Shown in pieces: positions 26,230-35,615 of a DNA stretch of 64,000 nucleotides; positions within the stretch are counted from its first letter, which is position 1; every line of letters starts with the position of its first letter. The stretch spans positions 31,129 through 95,128 of the forward strand of contig CALUKD010000013.1 in NCBI GenBank assembly GCA_944321125.1, in the 5' to 3' direction. The DNA is from Candidatus Butyricimonas faecavium (GTDB lineage: Bacteria; Bacteroidota; Bacteroidia; Bacteroidales; Marinifilaceae). The notes beneath the pieces were generated by a model. It did not search any database and was not told the DNA's origin. It saw nothing but the letters and a program-made list of their open reading frames with translations. A program made the position numbers and the translations under genes.

Positions 26230-27159
26230 ATGTTGTTAATGATGATATGGATAAAGTGTTATGGACTGTTATTCCTTTTTGTTTGTTTCGGGATAAAGGG
26301 GACGGCAGTAAAAATAGAGAAACGCTTGTTATATGATAAACATACGTTACAAAATACGTATAAATATGGAAAGCAGGAACGACGATTCCAATGGGATAAG
26401 ATTTCTGCGTTTCTGGACTCGTTGATGGTTTTTCAAGAAAGAAATGACGGATACGGGATGCTTCGGAATTACAAAAATGTAAACGGAATTCCTCCTCTCA
26501 CAAGAAAATATGTAACAAATAAATATAAACAAATTCAGGATACGTTTGGTGTGAGCCGTTATCAGGGTATTCCGTTATATCGACTGGATGATGTCCGTGT
26601 GCCGGAGCGTTATGGACGAGATGGGGCATATGTTGCCGTGGTTAGTGATAGTGCCGATTACTTTCAAGTTATTTCAGCTACATTTAGCGGAGTATGGCAT
26701 ATTCCTAGAAAATACATGAAGCTGATAGGACCTCTTTCAATTAAAAAAGTTATATTTGTTGACCGAACGAATCAGAATATTGCAACTTTGGAACAAGAAG
26801 GAGCGATTTGGTTGGTGAGAAGTATGAACCCGATAACAACAGGGGCTAACCGACCGCCTTACCAACAACCGACACCGTTAGGAATTTATTTTATACAGCG
26901 GAAATTGTCGGAGATGCTTTTCTTGAAGGACGGATCTGACGATGAAGGTGGTTTTGCGCCTTATGCCAGTCGTTTTACCGGGGGAGCCTATTTGCATGGG
27001 GTTCCGGTTAATTATCCCGATAACAAGTTGATTGAATATAGCTGGACGCTCGGAACGACACCCCGGTCTCATATGTGCGTGAGGAATGCGACATCACATG
27101 CCAAGTTTATGTACGATTGGGCGGAGGTGGAAAAGACATTGGTAATTGTGTTTGATTGA
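26230..27159 (+). CDS. L,D-transpeptidase-fold (YkuD) protein with variant active site
   Basis: 309 aa with an N-terminal hydrophobic segment (signal peptide or anchor). The C-terminal half matches a YkuD domain: TPLGIYFIQRK, GGAYLHGVPVN and a nucleophile motif SHMCVRN (Cys about 283) in place of the usual SHGCIR/SHGCVR. YkuD enzymes cross-link peptidoglycan stems or attach proteins to it, and are made in the periplasm. The Gly-to-Met change next to the catalytic Cys is uncommon. It is followed 15 bp later by a second peptidoglycan-type transpeptidase, and the two probably form an envelope-maintenance pair. Confidence 0.75.
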   Translation: MLLMMIWIKCYGLLFLFVCFGIKGTAVKIEKRLLYDKHTLQNTYKYGKQERRFQWDKISAFLDSLMVFQERNDGYGMLRNYKNVNGIPPLTRKYVTNKYKQIQDTFGVSRYQGIPLYRLDDVRVPERYGRDGAYVAVVSDSADYFQVISATFSGVWHIPRKYMKLIGPLSIKKVIFVDRTNQNIATLEQEGAIWLVRSMNPITTGANRPPYQQPTPLGIYFIQRKLSEMLFLKDGSDDEGGFAPYASRFTGGAYLHGVPVNYPDNKLIEYSWTLGTTPRSHMCVRNATSHAKFMYDWAEVEKTLVIVFD

Positions 27160-27174
27160 TGAAAAAATGATTTT

Positions 27175-27870
27175 ATGCGTGCGTTATCGCTTATCTTGAT
27201 GATCGGGGGAATTTGTTGGGGATCGCTATCGGGGATAGCGGCAGGGAGGCCGTCTGTACCGAATAGCCGGGCGCTTTATCACGAAATGGCGTTAGAGGGA
27301 ACGATTGATTATACGGTGTTTGAACGGGCTGTTGCGGGTTATAACCAGATGGGTGGTCATGACAAAAATGTCCTTACGGTGATTGATTTTACGAAACCTT
27401 CCACGGAAAAACGTTTGTTCGTGATTGATTTGAAGTTGAAAAAGGTATTGTTTATTTCTTACGTGGCTCATGGTCGGAATAGTGGGGAGAAATACGCTAC
27501 GTCATTTTCTAACCAGAAAGGTTCTTTCAAAAGTTCATTGGGTTTTTACAAAACGGAGAACACGTATTACGGGAAGAACGGGTATTCTTTGGTGTTGGAC
27601 GGTTTGGAGCGGGGGATTAATGATAAGGCGAAAGAACGGGCAATAGTGATGCATGGGGCTGCTTACGCCGATCCGTCAACCATCCGATCATGTGGTCGAT
27701 TAGGGCGGAGCTTGGGATGTCCGGCATTACCGTTAGCCGTGAGCAAAAAAATTATAGATACGATTAAAGGTGGGACCCTTCTGTATATTCATGGAGATGA
27801 CAAAACTTACGCGAGTCGGAGTGCGTTTGTCAAACAAGATGAGGCACAGGAGAACCGAGAAGATATTTAA
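27175..27870 (+). CDS. Murein L,D-transpeptidase catalytic domain protein (YkuD_2)
   Basis: 231-aa exported protein with a signal peptide (ALSLILMIGGICWGSLSGIAAG). The catalytic domain has LFVIDLKLKKVLFISYVAHGRNSG, VMHGAAYA (His about 160) and GRSLGCPALP (Cys about 182), the pattern of the YkuD_2 family common in Bacteroidota. It probably acts on peptidoglycan in the periplasm. It is unrelated at sequence level to the upstream YkuD protein beyond the shared His/Cys logic. The rhomboid gene follows after 24 bp, so the three may be one operon. Confidence 0.85.
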   Translation: MRALSLILMIGGICWGSLSGIAAGRPSVPNSRALYHEMALEGTIDYTVFERAVAGYNQMGGHDKNVLTVIDFTKPSTEKRLFVIDLKLKKVLFISYVAHGRNSGEKYATSFSNQKGSFKSSLGFYKTENTYYGKNGYSLVLDGLERGINDKAKERAIVMHGAAYADPSTIRSCGRLGRSLGCPALPLAVSKKIIDTIKGGTLLYIHGDDKTYASRSAFVKQDEAQENREDI

Positions 27871-27894
27871 TAACATTATATTTTAGTGTAGATT

Positions 27895-28497
27895 ATGGTG
27901 ACTTACGTTATACTTATTGCCACGGTTGTTGTGTCAATTGCTTGTTTTAATAATTATTCCCTGTTCAATAAATTGTCGTGTAACCCTTACCGGATGGTAC
28001 ATTCCAGAGAGTGGTACCGGATTATTTCTCACGGTTTTGTCCATGCAGATTGGACACATCTGATCGTGAATATGTTTACTTTTCTTTCTTTTGGGGTATA
28101 CGTGGAGAACCAGTTTGTTGCGTGGGGATTCGGTAGTTTCAGTTTCTTGATCCTGTATTTCGGAGGGATGATTGCAGCTTCGGTGTACGATGTGTGGAAA
28201 TACCGGGACAATCAATATTATTCTTCTATCGGGGCTTCCGGTGCGGTTTCTGCTATTTTGTTCACGGCGATATTTCTGCATCCCTGGGATAAGATTTATT
28301 TCTTTGCGATCGTTCCGATTCCGGGTATCGTGTTCGGTTTTATCTACTTGCTTTACTGTCAATATATGGCAAAACGAGACGGAGATAATATCAATCATAA
28401 CGCTCATTTTTATGGTGCGGTGTTCGGTTTGATCTTTCCTGTATTATTGGAACCGAGATTATTACAGATGTTCATTCAGCAGCTTTTAAGGTATTGA
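27895..28497 (+). CDS. Rhomboid family intramembrane serine protease
   Basis: A 200-aa protein with about six membrane helices. Rhomboid landmarks are WYRIISHGFVHADWTHLIVNMFTF (the conserved H-xxxN loop), the catalytic serine in GASGAVSA (S115) and the catalytic histidine in NHNAHFYGAVFG (H171). It cuts transmembrane substrates within the inner membrane. Its substrate is not evident. It follows two peptidoglycan transpeptidase genes and ends about 100 bp before a sigma-factor promoter. Confidence 0.93.
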   Translation: MVTYVILIATVVVSIACFNNYSLFNKLSCNPYRMVHSREWYRIISHGFVHADWTHLIVNMFTFLSFGVYVENQFVAWGFGSFSFLILYFGGMIAASVYDVWKYRDNQYYSSIGASGAVSAILFTAIFLHPWDKIYFFAIVPIPGIVFGFIYLLYCQYMAKRDGDNINHNAHFYGAVFGLIFPVLLEPRLLQMFIQQLLRY

Positions 28498-28598
28498 TTT
28501 GTAGGGATTATACAAAATTTTACGTTGTTTTCATCTTAAAATAGATTTTAAGATACAATCATTTTACTGTAAACTCATATTATAAGTTTCAAATTTCC

Positions 28599-28606
28599 TA
28601 TATTTG
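28599..28606 (+). promoter_or_regulatory. Bacteroidota -7 box (TATATTTG)
   Basis: Perfect TAnnTTTG, 21 bp before the ATG at 28628 of the sigma factor. No clear TTTG is seen at -33. It overlaps the in-frame TTG at 28604, which argues against that earlier start. Confidence 0.6.
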
Positions 28607-28627
28607 TACATCAAGTGTGGAAAAGTT

Positions 28628-29209
28628 ATGAGTCCGATAGATCAAAAAATTTGTTCATTACTCAAAGTGCGGAAGATTGGTGGAATGGAACTTTTATTCC
28701 GTGAATACTACAAACCATTAGTGGTTTGGGCTACGACTTTTTTGCATGATACCCAGCGTGCTGAAGATATTGTACAGGATTTTTTTGTGAAACTTTGGGA
28801 AAAATCTTATGTTGCATTACTTCCAGAAACGTTGAAATCTTACTTGTTCATTTCTATTCGTAATTTGGCATTAAATCAATTAGATAAAATTGATCCTTTG
28901 CGACAAGCTTGTGATCTGGCTTACTACGATAGTCCTTGGAAAGAATATGATAATTTTGAGGATGAAGTTTTTCGGCGAGTAGAGGAGGAGTTGGAAAAAT
29001 TGACTCCTAGGGCACAAGAGGTGATCCGAAGTATATATTTAGAAGGAATGAAATACAAGGATGTGGCCGATAAACTGGGAATTTCAGTTGCTACGGTGAA
29101 TAGTATTCTTGTAAGAGCATTAAAAAAGCTACGTCAACAAGCTGATAATAAGGATGGATTAACAATTTACTTATTTTTTCTTGAAAAAAGTTTGATTTCA
29201 GTGCAATGA
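28628..29209 (+). CDS. ECF RNA polymerase sigma factor (locus 1)
   Basis: 193-aa extracytoplasmic-function sigma factor. Region 2 is visible as LLFREYYKPLVVWATTFLHDTQRAEDIVQDFFVKLWEK. Region 4 is LEKLTPRAQEVIRSIYLEGMKYKDVADKLGISVATVNSILVRALKKLRQ, with a helix-turn-helix for the -35 element. It starts a classic trans-envelope switch: sigma, FecR anti-sigma, then a SusC with an N-terminal signalling (STN) domain. It is expected to be held by FecR and released when SusC binds ligand. The frame is open upstream to a TTG, but the promoter position supports ATG 28628. Confidence 0.93.
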   Translation: MSPIDQKICSLLKVRKIGGMELLFREYYKPLVVWATTFLHDTQRAEDIVQDFFVKLWEKSYVALLPETLKSYLFISIRNLALNQLDKIDPLRQACDLAYYDSPWKEYDNFEDEVFRRVEEELEKLTPRAQEVIRSIYLEGMKYKDVADKLGISVATVNSILVRALKKLRQQADNKDGLTIYLFFLEKSLISVQ

Positions 29210-29254
29210 TTTTTGTTGTTGAATTGTATTATAGTTGTAGAATAGATTATAACT

Positions 29255-30415
29255 ATGATAGAGCAAAACAAAATAGATGAAAAATTACTGGCGTATTTTC
29301 TCAATGAGCTGGATGATGTTGGGCGAAAGGAAATCGAGGTATGGCTCGAAGAGTGTGAGTGTAACAAAGAATACTTTCGAGAATTTCAACGGGTATATCT
29401 GGAATTTCAATGGGGTGTGTATGCTCGGGAAGTAAAATCGGACTTCAACGTTGTGCGGAAGAGATTAAAAAAGCAATCTATTCTTCAAGTCTGGTATGGT
29501 GTGGCAGCTGCTGTAGTGATTTTGTTAAGTGTGGGAGGGGTGCTTTTATGGAATTCGGAAAAAGTGGAGGAGAAACCGGTACAGGTGGTAAAAAAGAAAA
29601 CCATACAACCAGGTAAATCCCAAGCTATTTTGGTGTTGTCCTCGGGTGAAGAGGTGGCTATGGGTAATGTTGCCCAACAACTAGAAGAAAAAGACGGGAC
29701 TTCCGTGGTGGTGAGCGAGATCGGACGAATTTCCTATGAAGTGACTGAAGGTAATAAGATGACAGCGAAGGATACGACAAAAGTGATGAATCGTTTGGTT
29801 ATCCCACGGGGAGGAGAGTTCAATTTGACGCTATCCGATGGTACGCGGGTATGGCTGAATGCCGAGACCGAACTTTGCTATCCGGTGCAGTTTAATGGCA
29901 AAGAACGGGTCGTTTATTTGAAAGGAGAGGCTTATTTTGAGGTTTCTAAGAATAAGAAAAAGCCATTTCGGGTACAGGTGGATGATGTAGCGGTTAAGGT
30001 ATTCGGAACTGAATTTAACGTGAATACCTACAATAATATCGAAACTGTTTTGGTGACTGGAAGCGTGAGTATGAATCAAGGTGGTAAAGAGGTCTTGTTG
30101 AAACCCAACCAGAAAGGGGTGTTTGATCAATCATCAGGAAAAATTATGGTGGAGGATGTGGATGTCTTGGCCTATATATCGTGGAAGAACGGGGATTTTA
30201 TTTTTCGAAATGAATCTCTGAATTCGATCATGGATAAATTGAGTCGTTGGTACGGGTTGGAGGTTTTCTACCAAGATGCAGAGTTACAGAGCGTACGATT
30301 ATCTGGTAACTTGAAACGCTACAAAGATGTACAGGAATTGTTTGTTTCTTTTGAAAAAATATCAGATGCACGTTTTGAAGTACAAGGAAATAAAGTGATA
30401 GTAAGTAGTAAATAA
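29255..30415 (+). CDS. FecR family anti-sigma factor (locus 1)
   Basis: 386 aa. The N-terminal cytoplasmic anti-sigma region includes LAYFLNELDDVGRKEIEVWL. One membrane helix follows at about 78-98 (GVAAAVVILLSVGGVLLW). The FecR domain has IPRGGEFNLTLSDGTRVWLNAETELCYP, VYLKGEAYFEVSKNKKKPFRV and VFGTEFNVNTY, and the C-terminal DUF4974 block contains FIFRNESLNSIMDKLSRWYGLEVFY. It spans the inner membrane and relays the SusC signal to the sigma factor encoded 45 bp upstream. Confidence 0.95.
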   Translation: MIEQNKIDEKLLAYFLNELDDVGRKEIEVWLEECECNKEYFREFQRVYLEFQWGVYAREVKSDFNVVRKRLKKQSILQVWYGVAAAVVILLSVGGVLLWNSEKVEEKPVQVVKKKTIQPGKSQAILVLSSGEEVAMGNVAQQLEEKDGTSVVVSEIGRISYEVTEGNKMTAKDTTKVMNRLVIPRGGEFNLTLSDGTRVWLNAETELCYPVQFNGKERVVYLKGEAYFEVSKNKKKPFRVQVDDVAVKVFGTEFNVNTYNNIETVLVTGSVSMNQGGKEVLLKPNQKGVFDQSSGKIMVEDVDVLAYISWKNGDFIFRNESLNSIMDKLSRWYGLEVFYQDAELQSVRLSGNLKRYKDVQELFVSFEKISDARFEVQGNKVIVSSK

Positions 30416-30521
30416 GAAAAGTGAAGATGTTTCCCCCATCTCCACCTTTTGAAAGATCAATGAATAGGTCCATAGGCAAACGGATACCTGTTCAAAATGT
30501 ATAATCTTTAATAACAAAGTT

Positions 30522-33500
30522 ATGAAATCTAATTGGAAAAACGCTGTTTTCAGCGTGAAAAAATCAAAGGCTTTTAAAATTATGAGACTGTTGATGATTT
30601 TTTGTTTCTTTTTTGTTTCCGGAATCATGGCGAATGGTTACTCGCAGGAGCAAATTGTTTCCCTCAATTTGAATAAATGTGATGTGAATATGTTGTGTCA
30701 GGAAATATGGAAACAGACAGGTTTACGTTTCATTTATAATGAAGAACACGTGAAAAATTTAGCAACTTTTGACGTAAAGGCTGATAAAAAAACAGTGCGA
30801 GAAGTGTTGGATCAGGTTTTTGATAACACCTCGTTGCGTTATTTCTTTGAGCAGGATATTATTTATATCCTAGCGAAGAATGATCAGGTAAAAAAGAAAG
30901 AAATGAAGCAGGCTTCCGGAACGGTAAAGGATAAGAAAGGAGAACCACTTCCAGGTGTTACGGTACTGATTAAAGGAACTCACAACGGGGTCGTAACTGA
31001 TATTGATGGTAATTTTATGATTAAAATTCCGAGCGATACGGTGACGTTTGTTTTCTCTTTCGTGGGGATGAAAAAACAAGAGGTGAAATATACTCTCGGC
31101 AAGAAATTGAATATCGTGATGGAAGAAGACGTGGAGCAGATGGAAGAAGTGGTCGTGACAGGATATCAGACTTTGTCGAAAGAGAGAAGTGCTGGTTCTT
31201 TCGGTATTGTTTCCGGTAACGAAATTAAGGAGCGTGTTGGATTGACCGGTAGCGTGTTGGAAAGTATGGAGGGGTTAACCTCTGGTTTGAATATCAACTA
31301 TGCTGATGGACAAGATAAATATTTGATCCGGGGGTTAACTTCAATTTCATCTAACCGGAGTCCGTTATTTGTGGTTGACGGGGTGGCAATGAGTTCCGAT
31401 AATTTTGAAAATATGGTGAATAGTAATGACATTGAAAACATCACGTTTTTGAAGGATGCAACGGCTGCATCAATCTGGGGGGCCCGGGCTGCTAATGGGG
31501 TTGTTGTCATCACGACGAAGAAGGGGAAGAATACCGACCGGAAAGTAAAAATCAGTTATGATGGTTCTTTTACTTATAAGGGTATGCCCGATTTTGACTA
31601 TATGCAGTATATGTCAAGCGGTATGTTAATCAAAAATGCAAAAGAGATATTTGATCCTGAATTTTATACTTGGAATGCCGTAACCACAACTAATAACGGT
31701 ATTAGCGGATTTTTACCGGTAGTGTATCCTCATGAAATTCCGATGTATAAATTTGTCAATAAGGAGTATACAGAGACCGAACGGGATGAGGAACTTGCGA
31801 AATTGGCTTCACGGAATAATCGTTCGCAAATTGAAGATTTGTTCATGCAGCCGGCCTTTTTTACCAACCATAGCCTTTCTTTCACCGGAGGAAGTGAGGT
31901 ACATCGTTATTACGGGTCCTTGGGTTTTGGTAATGATCAGACCAATGATAAAGTTCGGACAAATAAATACATGCTGAACCTGAAACAAGATTTTAATTTC
32001 ACCGATTGGTTGAAAATTGATTTGACGGTCAATCTAGCCATGACGGATAAGAAAAACAAATCGATGTATTCGGTAAACAATAGTATATTACCTTATATGA
32101 TGTTTAAGGATGAAAATGGAAATGCTCTTTCTCATTCCGTGTTGAATTTTTACGAGCCGGATCGCTTGAATTATGAAAATTTGAGTGGAATTAGTTTGGA
32201 TTATATTCCTTTGGAAGATAATCAGGATGGATTTAATAAATCGACACTTCTGAATGCTCGGGTGAATGCCGGAATTGAAATTAAATTGTGGAAAGGTTTG
32301 AGTTATAGCGGTCGTTTCCAGTATCAACGTAGCGAAGGCAAAATGGAGCAATTTGATGATCAGGAATCTTTCTCTGTGCGTCGGGAATTAGTTGAATTTG
32401 CCCAAGCTGCAACGACAGAGAATGGGGTTCCTACGTTTTATTTACCGGAAACCGGAGGTCATTACACGAATACTTCGACTTATAATACAGACTGGACGGT
32501 GCGTAACCAATTGATGTACGACCGGGATTTTGAAGAGAAAGCTTCGCACGTAACCGGTCTTGTTGGAATGGAGATTCGAGGAACCCTGACGAATAGTCAT
32601 GGTACTTTCTCTAGAGGATATGACCCGCAAACAATGACTTATAATTCCTATGATGAGGGAGAATTGATCAAAAACGGGGTAAAAAATCCGATTCTGAAAC
32701 AGGGAACATCTGCCGTGAACAAACTATCAAAGAAACATTTCACGGATAGTGAGACCGAGTATCGTTTTGTTTCTTTCTATGCTAACGGGGCTTATACCTA
32801 TAATTCCAAGTACACGTTGAATGCCAGCATTCGTGTTGACCAGTCGAATCTATTTGGGAGCGACCCGAGTGTTCAATACAAACCAGTATGGTCTGTTGGT
32901 GGTGCATGGACTTTGGGACAAGAAAATTTCATGCAACACATCGGTTGGCTTGATCGTTTAGTTCTTCGCTTTAGTTACGGTTTGGGAGGAAACTCTCCGG
33001 ATCCGGGTTTGGGAGGACCGTATGATGTATTGGTTGTGACGCAGGATGCCGTTTACCCGGGGAAAGGATATAACGTGGTGACTCCGGCCAATGATAAGTT
33101 GACTTGGGAAAAGACTAGGACTGTCAATGCCGGGGTGGATTTTTCCGTGTTACAAGGACGTTTGAATGGAAGCTTGGATGCTTATTTTAAAAAGACGACC
33201 GATTTGCTGGGTAATGTTCCCTTGAATCCTGTTACCGGTTGGGTGAATGCTTTGGCGAATCTGGGAACGATGACGAATAAAGGGTTTGAACTTTCGCTGA
33301 ATAGTCTGAACGTGAATGGCGTATTTAACTGGTCGACAAATTTTACCTTGACCTACAATAAAAACAAAATTGAAGAGTTATCCGTTGAAAATGCCTTATC
33401 TCCTTCCAGCATTATCTATGAAAATTATGTAGAGGGATATGCAGCTGGTAGTTTATTTGCTTATCGTTGGGCAGGTTTGGATAATATGGGAGATCCGCAA

Positions 33501-34094
33501 GTGTACGATGAAAATGGGGAAAAAGTGAAATTGATACAGGATCTTACCGATTTGAAATGTATGCGTTATATGGGAACCATGCAGGCCCCTTGGTATGGAG
33601 GTTTGACAAATACGTTTAGCTATAAGGGCATAGAATTGTCATGTATGTTTGTTTATAATCTGGGACATAAAATGCGGAATGATGTTAATCAATTTTATGC
33701 AGGACGTATCACCTCGAACTTACATAAGGATTTCGATAGACGCTGGCGTCAACCTGGGGACGAAAACTATACGGATATTCCTTCTTACGAGGCAAACACG
33801 AAGACTTCAACAACTCGTCGGGATATAAATCTCTATCGTTACTCGGATCAACAAGTGCTGGATGCTTCGTACATAAAATTGCGTAACCTATCCTTGGCGT
33901 ATGCTTTACCTAGTAGAATCTGTGATCGTTTGTCGGCAGAAAATATCAAGATACGTTTTCAAGTATCTAATTTATTCTACTGGGCTGCGAACCATGAAGG
34001 TATAGATCCAGAGGCGATAAATTTGCGGAATGGCTCACGTGTAACTCAGTTTGGACCATCTTGGTCGGTTGGATTGACAGTTAATTTTAAGTAA
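30522..34094 (+). CDS. SusC/RagA-type TonB-dependent transporter with STN domain (locus 1)
   Basis: 1190-aa outer-membrane transporter. In order: signal peptide (about 22-42, LMIFCFFFVSGIMANGYSQ), STN/secretin-type signalling domain (about 45-120), carboxypeptidase-D-like beta-sandwich (GTVKDKKGEPLPGVTVLIKGT), plug domain (VVVTGYQ, LFVVDGV, FLKDATAASIWGARAANGVVVITTKKG) and a long beta-barrel. It forms a complex with the SusD lipoprotein encoded 8 bp downstream and imports a large ligand using TonB. The STN domain contacts FecR and explains the sigma/FecR pair upstream. The ligand is unknown. Confidence 0.96.
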   Translation: MKSNWKNAVFSVKKSKAFKIMRLLMIFCFFFVSGIMANGYSQEQIVSLNLNKCDVNMLCQEIWKQTGLRFIYNEEHVKNLATFDVKADKKTVREVLDQVFDNTSLRYFFEQDIIYILAKNDQVKKKEMKQASGTVKDKKGEPLPGVTVLIKGTHNGVVTDIDGNFMIKIPSDTVTFVFSFVGMKKQEVKYTLGKKLNIVMEEDVEQMEEVVVTGYQTLSKERSAGSFGIVSGNEIKERVGLTGSVLESMEGLTSGLNINYADGQDKYLIRGLTSISSNRSPLFVVDGVAMSSDNFENMVNSNDIENITFLKDATAASIWGARAANGVVVITTKKGKNTDRKVKISYDGSFTYKGMPDFDYMQYMSSGMLIKNAKEIFDPEFYTWNAVTTTNNGISGFLPVVYPHEIPMYKFVNKEYTETERDEELAKLASRNNRSQIEDLFMQPAFFTNHSLSFTGGSEVHRYYGSLGFGNDQTNDKVRTNKYMLNLKQDFNFTDWLKIDLTVNLAMTDKKNKSMYSVNNSILPYMMFKDENGNALSHSVLNFYEPDRLNYENLSGISLDYIPLEDNQDGFNKSTLLNARVNAGIEIKLWKGLSYSGRFQYQRSEGKMEQFDDQESFSVRRELVEFAQAATTENGVPTFYLPETGGHYTNTSTYNTDWTVRNQLMYDRDFEEKASHVTGLVGMEIRGTLTNSHGTFSRGYDPQTMTYNSYDEGELIKNGVKNPILKQGTSAVNKLSKKHFTDSETEYRFVSFYANGAYTYNSKYTLNASIRVDQSNLFGSDPSVQYKPVWSVGGAWTLGQENFMQHIGWLDRLVLRFSYGLGGNSPDPGLGGPYDVLVVTQDAVYPGKGYNVVTPANDKLTWEKTRTVNAGVDFSVLQGRLNGSLDAYFKKTTDLLGNVPLNPVTGWVNALANLGTMTNKGFELSLNSLNVNGVFNWSTNFTLTYNKNKIEELSVENALSPSSIIYENYVEGYAAGSLFAYRWAGLDNMGDPQVYDENGEKVKLIQDLTDLKCMRYMGTMQAPWYGGLTNTFSYKGIELSCMFVYNLGHKMRNDVNQFYAGRITSNLHKDFDRRWRQPGDENYTDIPSYEANTKTSTTRRDINLYRYSDQQVLDASYIKLRNLSLAYALPSRICDRLSAENIKIRFQVSNLFYWAANHEGIDPEAINLRNGSRVTQFGPSWSVGLTVNFK

Positions 34095-34101
34095 TAATAT
34101 A

Positions 34102-35589
34102 ATGCGAAAAGATATGAAAACGAGATATAATATATTTTTCTTGATATGGGGTCTTTTGCTTTGCGGGTGCGACGATTTTCTCGATGTGAAGCCTAAAGGG
34201 AAGGATATTCCGGAAAAGATAGCTCATTATGACGGGTTGTTCAACAATACGATTCTGTCAAATTTAATCTTTTCAAAAGTAAATGAAAACGGTTCTATTA
34301 CTGCGCAACAGTCTGAGATATATTTTATTTATATGACAGACGAACTGATTGCGGATGAGGCTTCATATGCCAATATGGGACGTTCGGCTCGGGCTGCATA
34401 CACGTATGATCCGGATATATTTTTGGAAGAAGATTATAGTGCTGAGTGGAGTGCTGCTTATCAGCAGATTTATTTATACAATGTTATAGCCAACGGTGTG
34501 ATGGATGCCGAGGACGGAACAACGCAAAAGAAAAAGGAACTTTTGGCCGAGGCCAGAGTAGGGCGTGCATTTATGCATTTTTATTTAACCCAATTCTTCT
34601 GTAAGCCTTATCAGAAAGCAACAGCAGCGACCGATCCTGGTGTGCCTGTCGTAACAAAGGCCAATTCTGGGGAGACTTCTTTTTCCCGGGGAACGGTAAA
34701 AGACGTGTATGATTTTATTATCAAAGAGCTAGAGGAGGCTTGCCCTGATTTACCGTTACAGACACAACATCGCCAAAGGGTATATCGTGCAGCCGGTTAT
34801 TTCATGTTAGGTAAAGTGTATATGGCAATGGGAGAATATGGTAAAGCATTGGAGGCTTTGGAGATTGCTTACGAGGGAACACAGAATTCATCAATCACGT
34901 TGGAATTGTTTGACTATAACCAGGAGATTTATAATTGGGGTTACGCGGGAGCTTCCAATATATGGGGTATGACTTGTACCTATCCGATAAATTTGAGCGA
35001 GGATAATAATGAATTGATATATAACAAGCAGGTAAGTATTCTACCGATTACGATGTTTTTATATCCTCCGCAAGTGTACGTGAAACCAGAATACATGGCT
35101 TTGTATTCGGAGAATGATCATCGGGCCAAATTTTTTAGTAATAAGGATTATACCGGGGTAACCCAATGGCCTTATTATAAAAGAGTGTGCCGCTATATGT
35201 TTACCGTTTGCGGAGATCTTCCTGATTTGTACTTGATGTTGGCGGAATGTAAGGCTCGTACTGGGGATGAAACAGGAGCGAAAGCGGATTTGTTGACACT
35301 GAGAAAGAAGAGAATGCCGACAACAGAGGCCGCTATCCCTGCAAGCGTGAACAGCAAAGAAAAGTTAATTCGCTTCGTGTTGGAAGAAAGAACACGTGAA
35401 TTCATGATGAGCGGAATGCGATGGTTTGATATTCGCCGCTTGTGGAATGATCCACTTTTTCAAGATGACAAGAAGAATTATACTCATAAAGTAGGTGAAC
35501 AAGTTTATACATTGACAGAAGACCGATTGACTTACCGGATCCCGCCTAAAGTGTTGAGCTTTAATCGGGGATGGGTAGATAATAACTAA
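34102..35589 (+). CDS. SusD/RagB family lipoprotein (locus 1)
   Basis: 495-aa surface lipoprotein. Lipobox LLLCGC is at about residues 18-23, so it is acylated on Cys. The TPR-rich SusD fold is seen in AEARVGRAFMHFYLTQFFCKPY, AAGYFMLGKVYMAMGEYGKALEAL, LPDLYLMLAECKARTGD and the C-terminal LVFEERTREFMMSGMRWFDIRRL-like block. It forms the lid of the SusC barrel and binds the ligand. No obvious peptidase or glycosidase follows it; the next gene is a TlpA-type oxidoreductase. Confidence 0.95.
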   Translation: MRKDMKTRYNIFFLIWGLLLCGCDDFLDVKPKGKDIPEKIAHYDGLFNNTILSNLIFSKVNENGSITAQQSEIYFIYMTDELIADEASYANMGRSARAAYTYDPDIFLEEDYSAEWSAAYQQIYLYNVIANGVMDAEDGTTQKKKELLAEARVGRAFMHFYLTQFFCKPYQKATAATDPGVPVVTKANSGETSFSRGTVKDVYDFIIKELEEACPDLPLQTQHRQRVYRAAGYFMLGKVYMAMGEYGKALEALEIAYEGTQNSSITLELFDYNQEIYNWGYAGASNIWGMTCTYPINLSEDNNELIYNKQVSILPITMFLYPPQVYVKPEYMALYSENDHRAKFFSNKDYTGVTQWPYYKRVCRYMFTVCGDLPDLYLMLAECKARTGDETGAKADLLTLRKKRMPTTEAAIPASVNSKEKLIRFVLEERTREFMMSGMRWFDIRRLWNDPLFQDDKKNYTHKVGEQVYTLTEDRLTYRIPPKVLSFNRGWVDNN

Positions 35590-35615
35590 TAGAAGGTGGA
35601 AATACTAAACAAGAT

